From the NCBI GenBank assembly GCA_038231255.1, contig JBBRLR010000006.1, forward strand, positions 21,856 through 85,855: a stretch of 64,000 bases of DNA, read 5' to 3'. The translations under genes were made by a program, and so were the position numbers. The notes below the pieces were generated by a model that made no database searches, was not told where the DNA came from, and was given only the letters and a program-made list of their open reading frames with translations. Origin of the DNA: JALYUS01 sp038231255 (lineage in GTDB: Bacteria > Chloroflexota > Chloroflexia > Thermomicrobiales > JALYUS01). Below are positions 42,649-50,595 of this stretch, piece after piece. The stretch's first letter is position 1; each line of letters opens with the position of its first letter.

Positions 42649-43035
42649 ATGAGTGTGATCACCGAAGAGCAGACGACGATTCTTCTCACCGACGATGCCG
42701 CCACGCAGGTGCGGACGCTGATGGAGAAGCAGGGCCGCACGGACCTTGCCCTCCGCCTGTTCGTCACGCAGGGTGGCTGCTCCGGTTTCTCGTATGGCAT
42801 GGCGCTCGACCCGAACACCCGCCCGGACGACGCGGTCGTCGAGAAGGATGGCGTCCGATTGATCGTAGATGCGTTCAGCCAGAAGTACCTCAGCGGCGTG
42901 GAAGTCGGCTTCTCCTCGAACCTGATGGGTGGCGGCTTCACGATCAAGAACCCAAATGCCGCCTCCTCCTGCGGCTGCGGCCACTCCTTCCGCACCAAGG
43001 AAGAAGACGGACAGCCGAAGCGCTGCGGTCACTGA
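42649..43035 (+). CDS. A-type iron-sulfur carrier (IscA/SufA/ErpA family)
   Basis: A 128-residue HesB-like protein with GAGGAG upstream of ATG 42649. The three cluster-ligand Cys are present: GGCSGFSYG and SCGCGHSF. The family receives Fe-S clusters from the Suf or Isc scaffold and passes them to target enzymes. The C-terminal tail has one more Cys (KRCGH). It is transcribed alone from a strong promoter and ends at a clear terminator; suf genes lie 20 kb away. Confidence 0.93.
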   Translation: MSVITEEQTTILLTDDAATQVRTLMEKQGRTDLALRLFVTQGGCSGFSYGMALDPNTRPDDAVVEKDGVRLIVDAFSQKYLSGVEVGFSSNLMGGGFTIKNPNAASSCGCGHSFRTKEEDGQPKRCGH

Positions 43036-43054
43036 GCCACGACGAGACAGAAAC

Positions 43055-43086
43055 AAAAGGCCGGGCATTGCGCCCGGCCTTTTTTG
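43055..43086 (+). terminator. Rho-independent terminator
   Basis: AAAAGGCCGGGC and GCCCGGCCTTTT pair around a short loop and are followed by more Ts. The symmetrical A/T flanks mean it can serve both the Fe-S carrier gene and the convergent gene at 43093. Confidence 0.92.
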
Positions 43087-43092
43087 TGCCGC

Positions 43093-43755
43093 TTAGGGCT
43101 GGAGCGCCCAGACGCGGACATGGTTGCCATTGTTCAGGCCGAGAGCGGCGAAGAGGCTGTAGCTGATCTCGATCACGAAGCGATTACGCCAGTAGTTTTG
43201 ATCCACCGGGGCGACTGCATCCGCGACCGTGCAGCGGATCGTCTTGCCGGTGTCCGTGTTTTGCAACGTTAGGATATTGCCGAAGACGAAATCGGGATGG
43301 ACGCAGTAATACCCCTCCGGTGAATACGGAAAGCTATCGGGGCTGCCCTGACCGCCGCGCATGTGCGTGCGGATAATCGCATCCCAGCCGCCATTGTCGT
43401 ATGACGGCGAGTAAAAAGCGGCGCCACCCTCGCCAACCGGCGTCAGGCCGGCCGTTGGACTGGCGGGTGCAGGGGGTGGGGTGGGCGTCGGTGGCGGGGC
43501 GACGGAACGCACCTGTACCGGTGCAATGGGTGTGGCGGGCACGGGCGTCACGATAAGCGTGGGCGCTTTCGGTGGCTGCATGGGTGCGGGGAGCGTCGAA
43601 AGCGGTGAGGCGTCTTCGTCGTTCGCTCGAACGATGCCGAGGGGCACGACGACAACAAAGGCGAGGAGGAACAGCGGGATGATGAGGCGGTAGGCCGATG
43701 AGCGTCGTTGCTCGGTGGCACGCGATACCGCGCTCAATGATGATGACAAACGCAA
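43093..43755 (-). CDS. Membrane-anchored protein with RlpA-like double-psi beta-barrel
   Basis: About 220 residues. A basic N-terminus and one hydrophobic segment (LIIPLFLLAFVVVVPLGIV) are followed by a Pro/Thr/Val-rich linker of about 60 residues. The C-terminal domain (GNILTLQNTDTGKTIRCTVADAV...FVIEISYSLFAALGL) resembles RlpA/expansin barrels that act on or bind peptidoglycan. Start choice is uncertain: AGGAGG lies 2 bases before a TTG at 43764 and 11 before the TTG at 43755 used here. No ATG is available. Confidence 0.72.
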   Translation of the reverse strand: MRLSSSLSAVSRATEQRRSSAYRLIIPLFLLAFVVVVPLGIVRANDEDASPLSTLPAPMQPPKAPTLIVTPVPATPIAPVQVRSVAPPPTPTPPPAPASPTAGLTPVGEGGAAFYSPSYDNGGWDAIIRTHMRGGQGSPDSFPYSPEGYYCVHPDFVFGNILTLQNTDTGKTIRCTVADAVAPVDQNYWRNRFVIEISYSLFAALGLNNGNHVRVWALQP

Positions 43756-43764
43756 AACGGACAA

Positions 43765-44103
43765 ACCCTCCTACGAAACCAAAGCAGCGCCACAACAGTG
43801 TGGCTTGCTATTTCCGATGCAATGAACGGACAGTCAACATAACGTCCGTACATCAGCGGCGCATGGTACGCAAGTCGGAGAACCTTGTCAAATTGTACGC
43901 AACGCAGCGATGTTGGCGGTGAGTAGTGTAGTCGGATTCACACCGAATACTTGCACGCTACTTCAGAAAATGAATGAAATGAATGTACGGACACTTGTAC
44001 GCGAAACGTCCGTACACTGCCGAGGGCTGGCAATTACGTGTGCTATGCTGCGCGGCGTGCGATCGATAGGGAATGTGTTCTTCGTCAGTACACGTATCGA
44101 AAC
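43765..44103. other. Gene-free region with inverted GTCCGTACA boxes
   Basis: This gap upstream of both a minus-strand and a plus-strand gene contains TGTACGGAC (43984-43992) and GTCCGTACA (44008-44016) as a perfect inverted repeat with a 15-bp spacer. A third copy of ACGTCCGTACA lies at 43842-43852. The spacing suggests regulator binding sites. No coding signal or tRNA is seen. Confidence 0.5.
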
Positions 44104-44118
44104 ATGAGTAGGGCAATA

Positions 44119-45075
44119 ATGGATGAGACGCGACGACTGGGCGCGAGCGGCATCACCGTGTCGGCGCTCGGCGTCGGAACGTGGTCGTGGGGGGATGCGC
44201 CATTCTGGGGCTACGGCGCGGCGCCGGATCGCGCCGAGATCGCGGCGGCCTTTCGCGCGAGCCTCGACGCGGGCGTGGCCTTCTTCGACACTGGCGAACT
44301 GTACGGAGGGGGCGGCGCGGAGCGGTTGATCGGCGCGCTCGCGCGGGACGCCGACCGCCCCGTCGTGATCGCCAGCAAGTTTACCCCTTACCCACACCGG
44401 CTTTCCGCGCGCACGCTCCACACGGCGCTGGATCGCACGCGCGCGCGGTTGGGCGTTTCGACGCTCGACCTGTACCTGATCCACTGGCCGTACACGACGT
44501 TGCGGATCGAAACGATGATGGATGCGCTGGCGGAAGCCGTCGGGGATGGGAAGGTGCGCGCAGTCGGCGTGAGTAACTTCACCGCGACCCAGATGCGCCG
44601 CGCCCACGACCGCCTTGCGCGGTACGGCATCCCGCTCGCCGCCAATGAGGTGCGGTACAACGTCCTCGCACGGCGTCCCGAAACGAACGGCGTGCTTGCC
44701 GCCTGCCGGGAACTCGATGTCGCCCTGATTGCCCATAGCCCCCTCGTCCACGGCATGCTCTCCACCGCCGAGGATGGCACCCCGACACCGGTCGCTGGAC
44801 CGCGCCGTTTCCTGCCCGCCTATCGTGGCGAGCGGTTGCGCGTGATTCACACGATGGCAATGACGCTGCGCGACATCGCGCGCGCGCGCGAACGCACCGC
44901 CGCGCAGGTCGCGCTGAACTGGCTGCTCTGTCAGGACGACCGGATCATCCCGATTCCTGGCGCGAAGCGCGCGGCACATGCACGGGCGAATGCGGGCGCG
45001 CTCGGCTGGCGCTTGTCCGACGCCGAGCTGGCGGCAATCAATCGAGTGTCCGCGCGATGTCGCGTAGCGCGGTGA
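44119..45075 (+). CDS. Aldo/keto reductase
   Basis: A 318-residue TIM-barrel NADPH oxidoreductase. The catalytic tetrad is visible: Asp in FFDTGELYG, Tyr in the same block, Lys in VIASKF and His in YLIHWPY. The cofactor region is IIPIPGAKRAAHARANAGALGW. ATG 44119 follows AGGG; ATG 44104 is an alternative adding five residues. The substrate is not predictable. The GTCCGTACA boxes lie about 100 bp upstream. Confidence 0.9.
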   Translation: MDETRRLGASGITVSALGVGTWSWGDAPFWGYGAAPDRAEIAAAFRASLDAGVAFFDTGELYGGGGAERLIGALARDADRPVVIASKFTPYPHRLSARTLHTALDRTRARLGVSTLDLYLIHWPYTTLRIETMMDALAEAVGDGKVRAVGVSNFTATQMRRAHDRLARYGIPLAANEVRYNVLARRPETNGVLAACRELDVALIAHSPLVHGMLSTAEDGTPTPVAGPRRFLPAYRGERLRVIHTMAMTLRDIARARERTAAQVALNWLLCQDDRIIPIPGAKRAAHARANAGALGWRLSDAELAAINRVSARCRVAR

Positions 45076-45173
45076 TGCTATGGTATGCTCTCGGCGGCAA
45101 GATACATCCAGGTTGCGCTGTTTTCCGTATATCCACGAGAGACGTTCGTGCTATTCGTCAAGGAGTGTTGAGC

Positions 45174-46613
45174 ATGGCCACGGTGATCGGCGAGCGCGTA
45201 CTGAAGGAGACCGAAGGGCTGTCGCGGATGCACGAGCGCGTCCCAGCACAGTACGTAGCAGCGCCGAATGGTGAGGTCGTTTTTCGGCGGTTCGAGCCGG
45301 ATGGCTCCGCGACCGAGACGGACCTCGGGCCACATGCCGCATTCTACGAGCGCATCTTCGCGCTCGATGAGCAGATCAAGGCGAAATACGGCAATGGTGA
45401 CGGCCCGACCAAGGGCGGTCCCGGCCTGCCGGGGCGGCAGCGCGCCGGCCTCGTGATGCTCGAAGTGACGGAAAAGTGCAACCTCACCTGCCCGATGTGC
45501 TACGCGGGCAGCAACCCCGACGGCCGACACTACACGATGGCGGAGATCGAGCTGCGACTCGACGAGATCGTCGCGGCGGAAGGCGCGGATGTCAGTCTGC
45601 AAATCTCCGGCGGCGAGCCATCCGTGCGCAAGGACCTCAAAGAACTCGCGGCATTGATCACATCCAAGGGGTTCACGAACTTCGAGATGATCTCGAATGG
45701 CATCCGCATCGCGCGAGACGCCGACTTCGCGGAAAGCCTGAAGGCGTGGGGCTTCACGTCCGTCTATTTGCAGTGGGACTCGCTGCGGGAGTCGGACATC
45801 GAACTGCTGCGCGGCGAGAAACTGCTCAGTGTCCGTTTGAAGGCGCTCGATCAACTGGAAAAGGCGGGCCTGAACACGACGCTGGCCGTCTCGCTCCTGC
45901 CGGGGCTGAACACCGATCAGATCGGGCCGATCCTCGAAGTCTGCCGCCAGCATCCGATCATCCGCGCGGTCTCGTTCCAGGCGGCAACGCCCTTCGGCAA
46001 TCGCTGGGACGTGGACGAGGAGCGTGAGGGCGAAACCCTTGACACGCGCGGCTTCGGGCGCAAACTCCGCTTGCCGGACATCCTGCAACTGATTGAGGAG
46101 CAACTCGGCATCGCACCAGAAGAGTTCATGCCGCTCGGCTTCGGCTCCCCGCTGTGCAACTCCATCGCGATCCTGCGCCACGACAAGAAGCGCGGGACGT
46201 GGATCCCGACGACGCCGGGCATCGAATGGAACAAGTACAGCCAGATCCTCGGTGACGACCCGGTGGACTTCATTCGCATGGTGACGCGCGGCAAGGGGGC
46301 GCTGTCGAAGCGTCTGTTCTCCCGCGAGGGTCTCGCGGCGATGCGCGTCTTGCTCCCCTACCTCGGCCGCAATCCCGGTATCATGTTCGACACGCAGTAC
46401 GTGACGGTCTTCATCAAGCCCTTCATGGACGCCGAGGACCTCGATTTCGACCGTGTGGACCGCTGCTGCTTCCACAACGCCTCGCCGCGCGGCCTCCATT
46501 CGTTCTGCCACCTCAATGCCCTCATCCGCCCGACGACGACCGTGGACGCCTCGGCCTTCGGCGACGTCATCATGCTGCCACAGCCCGAACTCCTCATGGC
46601 GGATGGGGATTAG
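45174..46613 (+). CDS. Radical SAM protein, COG1964/MJ0619-like
   Basis: A 479-residue radical SAM enzyme. The cluster motif is EVTEKCNLTCPMC. SLQISGGEPSVRKDLKEL and YLQWDS follow the pattern of COG1964 proteins. The C-terminal DFDRVDRCCFHNASPRGLHSFCHLNAL supplies three Cys that may bind a second Fe-S cluster. Relatives include the archaeal pterin methyltransferase MJ0619 and tetraether lipid synthase groups. ATG 45174 is preceded by AAGGAG. A glycosyltransferase follows, separated by a 7-nt repeat block. Confidence 0.86.
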   Translation: MATVIGERVLKETEGLSRMHERVPAQYVAAPNGEVVFRRFEPDGSATETDLGPHAAFYERIFALDEQIKAKYGNGDGPTKGGPGLPGRQRAGLVMLEVTEKCNLTCPMCYAGSNPDGRHYTMAEIELRLDEIVAAEGADVSLQISGGEPSVRKDLKELAALITSKGFTNFEMISNGIRIARDADFAESLKAWGFTSVYLQWDSLRESDIELLRGEKLLSVRLKALDQLEKAGLNTTLAVSLLPGLNTDQIGPILEVCRQHPIIRAVSFQAATPFGNRWDVDEEREGETLDTRGFGRKLRLPDILQLIEEQLGIAPEEFMPLGFGSPLCNSIAILRHDKKRGTWIPTTPGIEWNKYSQILGDDPVDFIRMVTRGKGALSKRLFSREGLAAMRVLLPYLGRNPGIMFDTQYVTVFIKPFMDAEDLDFDRVDRCCFHNASPRGLHSFCHLNALIRPTTTVDASAFGDVIMLPQPELLMADGD

Positions 46614-46617
46614 AACG

Positions 46618-46768
46618 AAGTGCTGAGTGCTGAGTGCTGAGTGCTGAGGGGACACGCTGATTACCCCGAAGCGCCCAGCATTTTGCGTATTCACATACGG
46701 AATGAGGGTATTGTGGAAAACTCAGCACTCAGCAATCAGCACTCAGCACTTCCGAACTCAGCACTCCC
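46618..46768. repeat. Inverted pair of 7-nt tandem repeats (GTGCTGA)
   Basis: The left arm has about four GTGCTGA units just after the radical SAM stop. About 70 bp on, the right arm has CTCAGCACTCAGCAATCAGC and further CTCAGCAC units. The right arm is translated as the first 18 codons of the following glycosyltransferase. The same unit is embedded in the MFS gene at 20266. Confidence 0.85.
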
Positions 46769-47495
46769 CTCCCTCGCGATCATCGTCGCGGCGCGCACTG
46801 AGGCGCACCGAATCGCGGCGGTGCTGGCGCACTACCGGGCGATCGCGCCGGACGCCGAACTGATCGTCGCGGACGGGGCGAGCCGGGACGCGACAGCGCG
46901 GGAGGCGTTGCCCTACGCCCGCGTCGTGACCGGCAAAGGGTCGCTCGGCGCGAACGAGAATCTGGCAGCGGCGGCGGCAACAGCGGAGGTCCTGCTTTTC
47001 GTCCACGCGGACACTTACCTCGCGGACGTGGCAATCGTGCAACGAACGATGGCGGACGCCGCGGTCCTCGGCGGCGCATACCGGCTACGCTTCGACGACG
47101 ATGCGCGCGTCTACCAAATGATGGCGCGGCGGGCGGATCAGCGCTCGCTTGCCGGGGCATACACGGGCGATCAGGGCATCTTCGTGCGGCGGTCGGTCTT
47201 TGCGAAACTCGGCGGCTTCCCGACGTGGCCGCTGATGGAGGATGTCGCCTTCTCTGAGCGGCTGCGCGGCGAGGGTCGCGTCGTCCTGCTGGATGCGGAG
47301 GCAATCACTTCCACGCGGCGGCACAAGGCGCAGGGGCCGTACCGGCTGATCGGCCGCGTGATGCTCATCCGGCTCTTGTACCGCTTCGGCGCGTCGCCCG
47401 ACTTCCTCGTGCGCCTTTGGCGGCGCGGCGGCGATGTCGTCCCCGACCGCCTGCCGAAAGCTATGCCGACGATGCGCGAGCGGGAAGTGACCTAA
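46713..47495 (+). CDS. Glycosyltransferase family 2, TIGR04283-like
   Basis: About 260 residues with GT2 features: IIVAARTEAHRIAAVLAHY, DGASRDATA, LLFVHADTYL, GGAYRLRFDD, and GDQGIFVRRSVFAKLGGFPTWPLMEDVAFSERL. This matches the group named rSAM/selenodomain-associated transferase 2, implicated in arsenosugar synthesis in some bacteria. The GTG at 46713 follows GAGGG, but the first codons (ENSALSNQHSALPNSALPS) come from the 7-nt repeat, so the native start is uncertain. Confidence 0.82.
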   Translation: MENSALSNQHSALPNSALPSLAIIVAARTEAHRIAAVLAHYRAIAPDAELIVADGASRDATAREALPYARVVTGKGSLGANENLAAAAATAEVLLFVHADTYLADVAIVQRTMADAAVLGGAYRLRFDDDARVYQMMARRADQRSLAGAYTGDQGIFVRRSVFAKLGGFPTWPLMEDVAFSERLRGEGRVVLLDAEAITSTRRHKAQGPYRLIGRVMLIRLLYRFGASPDFLVRLWRRGGDVVPDRLPKAMPTMREREVT

Positions 47496-47504
47496 CATCT
47501 TTTT

Positions 47505-48539
47505 TCACCACGTTTCGGTGACTTTCTGCAGGCCGCGCGGTTGGTCGGGGTCGCCACCGCGCTGGCGGGCGAGATACCACGCGAACTGCTGCATCGGCAG
47601 GATGGTGAGGAGCGGCGTGAGGATTTCCGGCCCGGCTTCGGGCAACGCGAGGCCGACGGTGCCGAGGCGCGCGGCCTCCGGGTCACCGATGATCAGGGTG
47701 TCCGCCTCCCGCTCGCGCAGCCGTTCGAGGACGGGGCGCAGGGCCGCGCCGCCCGGCCCCACCGGGACAATCGCGATCACCGGGAAGCCGCGCTCGATCA
47801 TCGCCATCGGGCCGTGCAGCAAGTCCGCGCCGGAGAAGGCGTGCGCGACGAGGTAGCTCGTCTCCATCAACTTCAAGGCGACCTCGCGCGCCGTCGGGTA
47901 GTTGTAGCCCCGCGATGTCACGACGATCTGCTCCGCGAAGCGGTAGCGCACCGCGAGCGCCGCAACCTCGTCCTCGCGCGCCAGCACCGCTGCCGCCCGC
48001 TCCGGCAATGTCCGCGCCGCCGCCCCATCGCCACCCGCGAGCGCCTCGATCAGGAGGTAGAGCGTCAGCAATTCCGCCGTGTAGGACTTGGTCGCCGCCA
48101 CCGCCCGCTCCGGCCCGGCAAGCATGTCCAAATGGAACTCTGCCGCTGTCGCGAGCGGCGAATCGGGCGCGTTCGTGATCGCCACCGTGATCGCGCCCGC
48201 CACCCGCGCCCGCGCGACGGGATCGAGCAGATCGGGCGACGAACCGGACTGACTAATCGCCAGCACGAGGACATCGCGCAGATCGGGCCGCGCGTCGTAG
48301 ATCGTCATCGTCGAGGGCGAGGCAAGCCCGGCAGGCAGGCCGAGCCGCGTCTCCACAAGATACTTCGCGTAGAGTGCTGCGTGATCCGACGTACCCCGCG
48401 CAACGAACATCACGAAGCGTGGCTTCCGGGCGGCAATCGCACGTACGACTTTACGGATATGTCGCCGCCCCTCCCGGAGGATGCGAGCGTAGATTTCCGG
48501 TTGCTCCTTGATCTCCGCCGCCATCAGTTCGCCGTTCAT
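47505..48539 (-). CDS. SIS-domain glucosamine-6-phosphate deaminase/isomerase-like protein
   Basis: A 344-residue double-SIS protein without the glutaminase domain of GlmS. Blocks: FVARGTSDHAALYAKYLVE, LAISQSGSSPDLLD, EVALKLMETSYLVAHAFSGADLLHGPMAM. Such NagB-II/AgaS-type proteins convert glucosamine-6-P to fructose-6-P and ammonia. It overlaps the nagA stop by 4 bp, which supports this role as the missing NagB of the operon. Confidence 0.86.
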   Translation of the reverse strand: MNGELMAAEIKEQPEIYARILREGRRHIRKVVRAIAARKPRFVMFVARGTSDHAALYAKYLVETRLGLPAGLASPSTMTIYDARPDLRDVLVLAISQSGSSPDLLDPVARARVAGAITVAITNAPDSPLATAAEFHLDMLAGPERAVAATKSYTAELLTLYLLIEALAGGDGAAARTLPERAAAVLAREDEVAALAVRYRFAEQIVVTSRGYNYPTAREVALKLMETSYLVAHAFSGADLLHGPMAMIERGFPVIAIVPVGPGGAALRPVLERLREREADTLIIGDPEAARLGTVGLALPEAGPEILTPLLTILPMQQFAWYLARQRGGDPDQPRGLQKVTETW

Positions 48540-49675
48540 ACATGCCCCCGCTCGTAGACGACTTCACCCCTAATGATCGTCATCTGCACATGGAGATTCG
48601 CGTCGAGCAGGACGAGATCGGCCACATTTCCTACGCGAATCCGGCCCATCTGTTCGAGGTGGAGCATCTGTGCGGGTATCTCGCTCGCCATTCGTAGGGC
48701 GTCAATAATCGTCGCATCTGTCCAGTACACCATATTATAGACGGCCCGATCCATCGTTAACAGCGATCCTGCAAGCGTCCCATCCATGAGACGTGCGGAG
48801 ACGCGATCCACCACAACCCGTTGGCCACCGAGCGCGTAGGTACCCGGTGGCATCTCCGCCGCCGCCATCATATCGGTGATCAGAGCAATACGTTCGACAC
48901 CCTTCACGCGCAAGGCGATTCTGAGGCTTGCCGGGTGCGAATGAACACCGTCCGCGATCAACCCGACCGTGATACGGTCATCGAGCAGTGCGGCGCCGAT
49001 TGCGCCCGGTGCGCGATGCTCGAACGGTGACATCGCGTTGTAAAGATGTGTTGCCATGCGCGCTCCTGCGCCCACGCCCGCCTCGAATTGCTCATACGTC
49101 GCGTCCGTATGTCCGAGACTAATGAGGACCCCACGCTTTCGCAATTTCGCTATCAATTCGGGTGCGTCCGGTCGTTCCGATGCGAGCGTAACAAGACGCA
49201 CGGCATCGCTTTCGAGCAACACATCGAGCAGGCAAGGATCGGCGTTCTCGATAATGGCGCGGCGATGCGCGCCATGCCGCTGCGGCGAGAGGAACGGCCC
49301 TTCGATGTGCAAACCAAGTGGACGCGCGCCAGGCGTATCGCGCGCCGCCTCGAACGCCGCTATCGCTTTTGGATAAAACTCCGGTGGTGCGGTGATAATT
49401 GTTGGCAGGAACGCCGTGACGCCCGTTTCTGGTAGCCGTGCGGCGAGTGCCCGAATCGCCTCTGGACCCTCACCGACTTCAACACCGTAGCCGCCGTTCA
49501 CCTGTAAATCAATGAAACCCGGTGCAATGTAGAGGTTTTCATGCAGAATATCTTGCTCTCCATGGAAGTCGTGGGCATCGAGGATGGCGGTTATCCAGCC
49601 GTCCTCAATCACCACGGCGCCCCGCACGAACTCCGTGCCGATGAGCAGTTCGCCAGCCACGACGATGGTCTTCAT
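48536..49675 (-). CDS. nagA: N-acetylglucosamine-6-phosphate deacetylase
   Basis: A 379-residue amidohydrolase of normal length. Metal and catalytic residues: APGFIDLQVNGG, HIEGPFLSPQRHGAH (Glu ligand), ISLGHTDA and ATHLYNAM (His ligands), LITDMMAA (catalytic Asp). It removes acetate from GlcNAc-6-P. It sits between the BadF-type kinase and the SIS deaminase, with 4-bp overlaps at both ends, so the genes are translationally coupled. Confidence 0.95.
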   Translation of the reverse strand: MKTIVVAGELLIGTEFVRGAVVIEDGWITAILDAHDFHGEQDILHENLYIAPGFIDLQVNGGYGVEVGEGPEAIRALAARLPETGVTAFLPTIITAPPEFYPKAIAAFEAARDTPGARPLGLHIEGPFLSPQRHGAHRRAIIENADPCLLDVLLESDAVRLVTLASERPDAPELIAKLRKRGVLISLGHTDATYEQFEAGVGAGARMATHLYNAMSPFEHRAPGAIGAALLDDRITVGLIADGVHSHPASLRIALRVKGVERIALITDMMAAAEMPPGTYALGGQRVVVDRVSARLMDGTLAGSLLTMDRAVYNMVYWTDATIIDALRMASEIPAQMLHLEQMGRIRVGNVADLVLLDANLHVQMTIIRGEVVYERGHV

Positions 49676-50595
49676 GATGGTAGCACGGCTAGATGGATCG
49701 CGGCCCGCGCCGCACTGAGTGCCGGTTCCGCGACGAGCGCGACCTGCCCGACCGGGCGGCGACGACGGAGGCGGCGGAGCACCGTCGCCCGGAAATCCGC
49801 CTCGTGGATCAGCATGCCACCAGCGAGGGCGATAGGCAGGGCGCCGCCCGGGAATGCCAGCATCTCCCCGACCGCCAGTGCCGCCAGCGCCAGTTCCGTC
49901 GCCGCCTCGCGCACGATCCGCCGTGCCACCGCGTCTCCGTCGCGCGCTGCCGCGAAGACGAGCGCAGAAAGACGGGCGATCTCGCCTTTATCGCCCTCCG
50001 GGTAGACGCGGTCAATCATCGCGTCCGGTCGCGGCAACCGCCACTCCGCCATGATGGCGGGGAGGAGCGCCGTCTGCGGGCCGCGTCCGTCAGATGCCCG
50101 CGCCGCCGCTTTGAGGGCGAGCCGCCCGAGCTCGTACCCGCTCCCCTCGTCGCCAATGATGTGGCCCCAGCCACCGGAGCGCGCCATCTTACCCGTGGCA
50201 TCCCGCCCGACGGCAATCGAACCCGTCCCCGCGATCACCGCGACGCCGACCGCGCCATCCAGCCCGGTCAGCGCGAGTTCGGCATCGTTCGTCAGCCGTA
50301 TCACGTTCGCCAGCGCGCTGAGATGCGGCAGGAGGCGGTCGCGGTCGCCGGGGCGATCCACCCCCGCGAGGCCGATCCACGCCGCGCGAAGCATCCCATC
50401 GCATCCGGCCTGCTGCGCCGCCGCCACCGCGCCCCGAATGCTCGCCACCGCACGCTCCAACCCGACCGCCGCCTGGTTGCCGCTCCCTGCGATGCCGCGC
50501 CCGGTCTCGCGCCCGGTCGCGTCCACGATCACCGCGAGCGTCTTCGTCGCGCCGCCGTCCACGCCGAGGAAAAGGGAGGGAGGCGTTCCCGTCAT
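49672..50595 (-). CDS. BadF/BadG/BcrA-type amino-sugar kinase (MurNAc/GlcNAc kinase)
   Basis: A 307-residue ASKHA-fold kinase: FLGVDGGATKTLAVIVDATG (phosphate 1), GVAVIAGTGSIAVGRD (phosphate 2), GWGHIIGDEGSGYELGRLAL. This group includes GlcNAc kinases and MurK of Clostridium, which phosphorylates both MurNAc and GlcNAc. Its start overlaps the murQ stop and its stop overlaps nagA, so it is expected to feed MurQ and NagA. Confidence 0.88.
   Translation of the reverse strand: MTGTPPSLFLGVDGGATKTLAVIVDATGRETGRGIAGSGNQAAVGLERAVASIRGAVAAAQQAGCDGMLRAAWIGLAGVDRPGDRDRLLPHLSALANVIRLTNDAELALTGLDGAVGVAVIAGTGSIAVGRDATGKMARSGGWGHIIGDEGSGYELGRLALKAAARASDGRGPQTALLPAIMAEWRLPRPDAMIDRVYPEGDKGEIARLSALVFAAARDGDAVARRIVREAATELALAALAVGEMLAFPGGALPIALAGGMLIHEADFRATVLRRLRRRRPVGQVALVAEPALSAARAAIHLAVLPS

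Noticed and set aside
43765..44103. A tRNA or other stable RNA in the gap before the aldo/keto reductase
   Set aside because: No cloverleaf, T-arm or CCA-type end could be found on either strand.
45078..46694. A 538-codon open frame on the minus strand opposite the radical SAM gene
   Set aside because: The plus strand carries the CxxxCxxC motif, family blocks and a ribosome site. The minus-strand translation is Arg/Glu/Asp-rich low-complexity with no recognisable domain, typical of a high-GC shadow frame.
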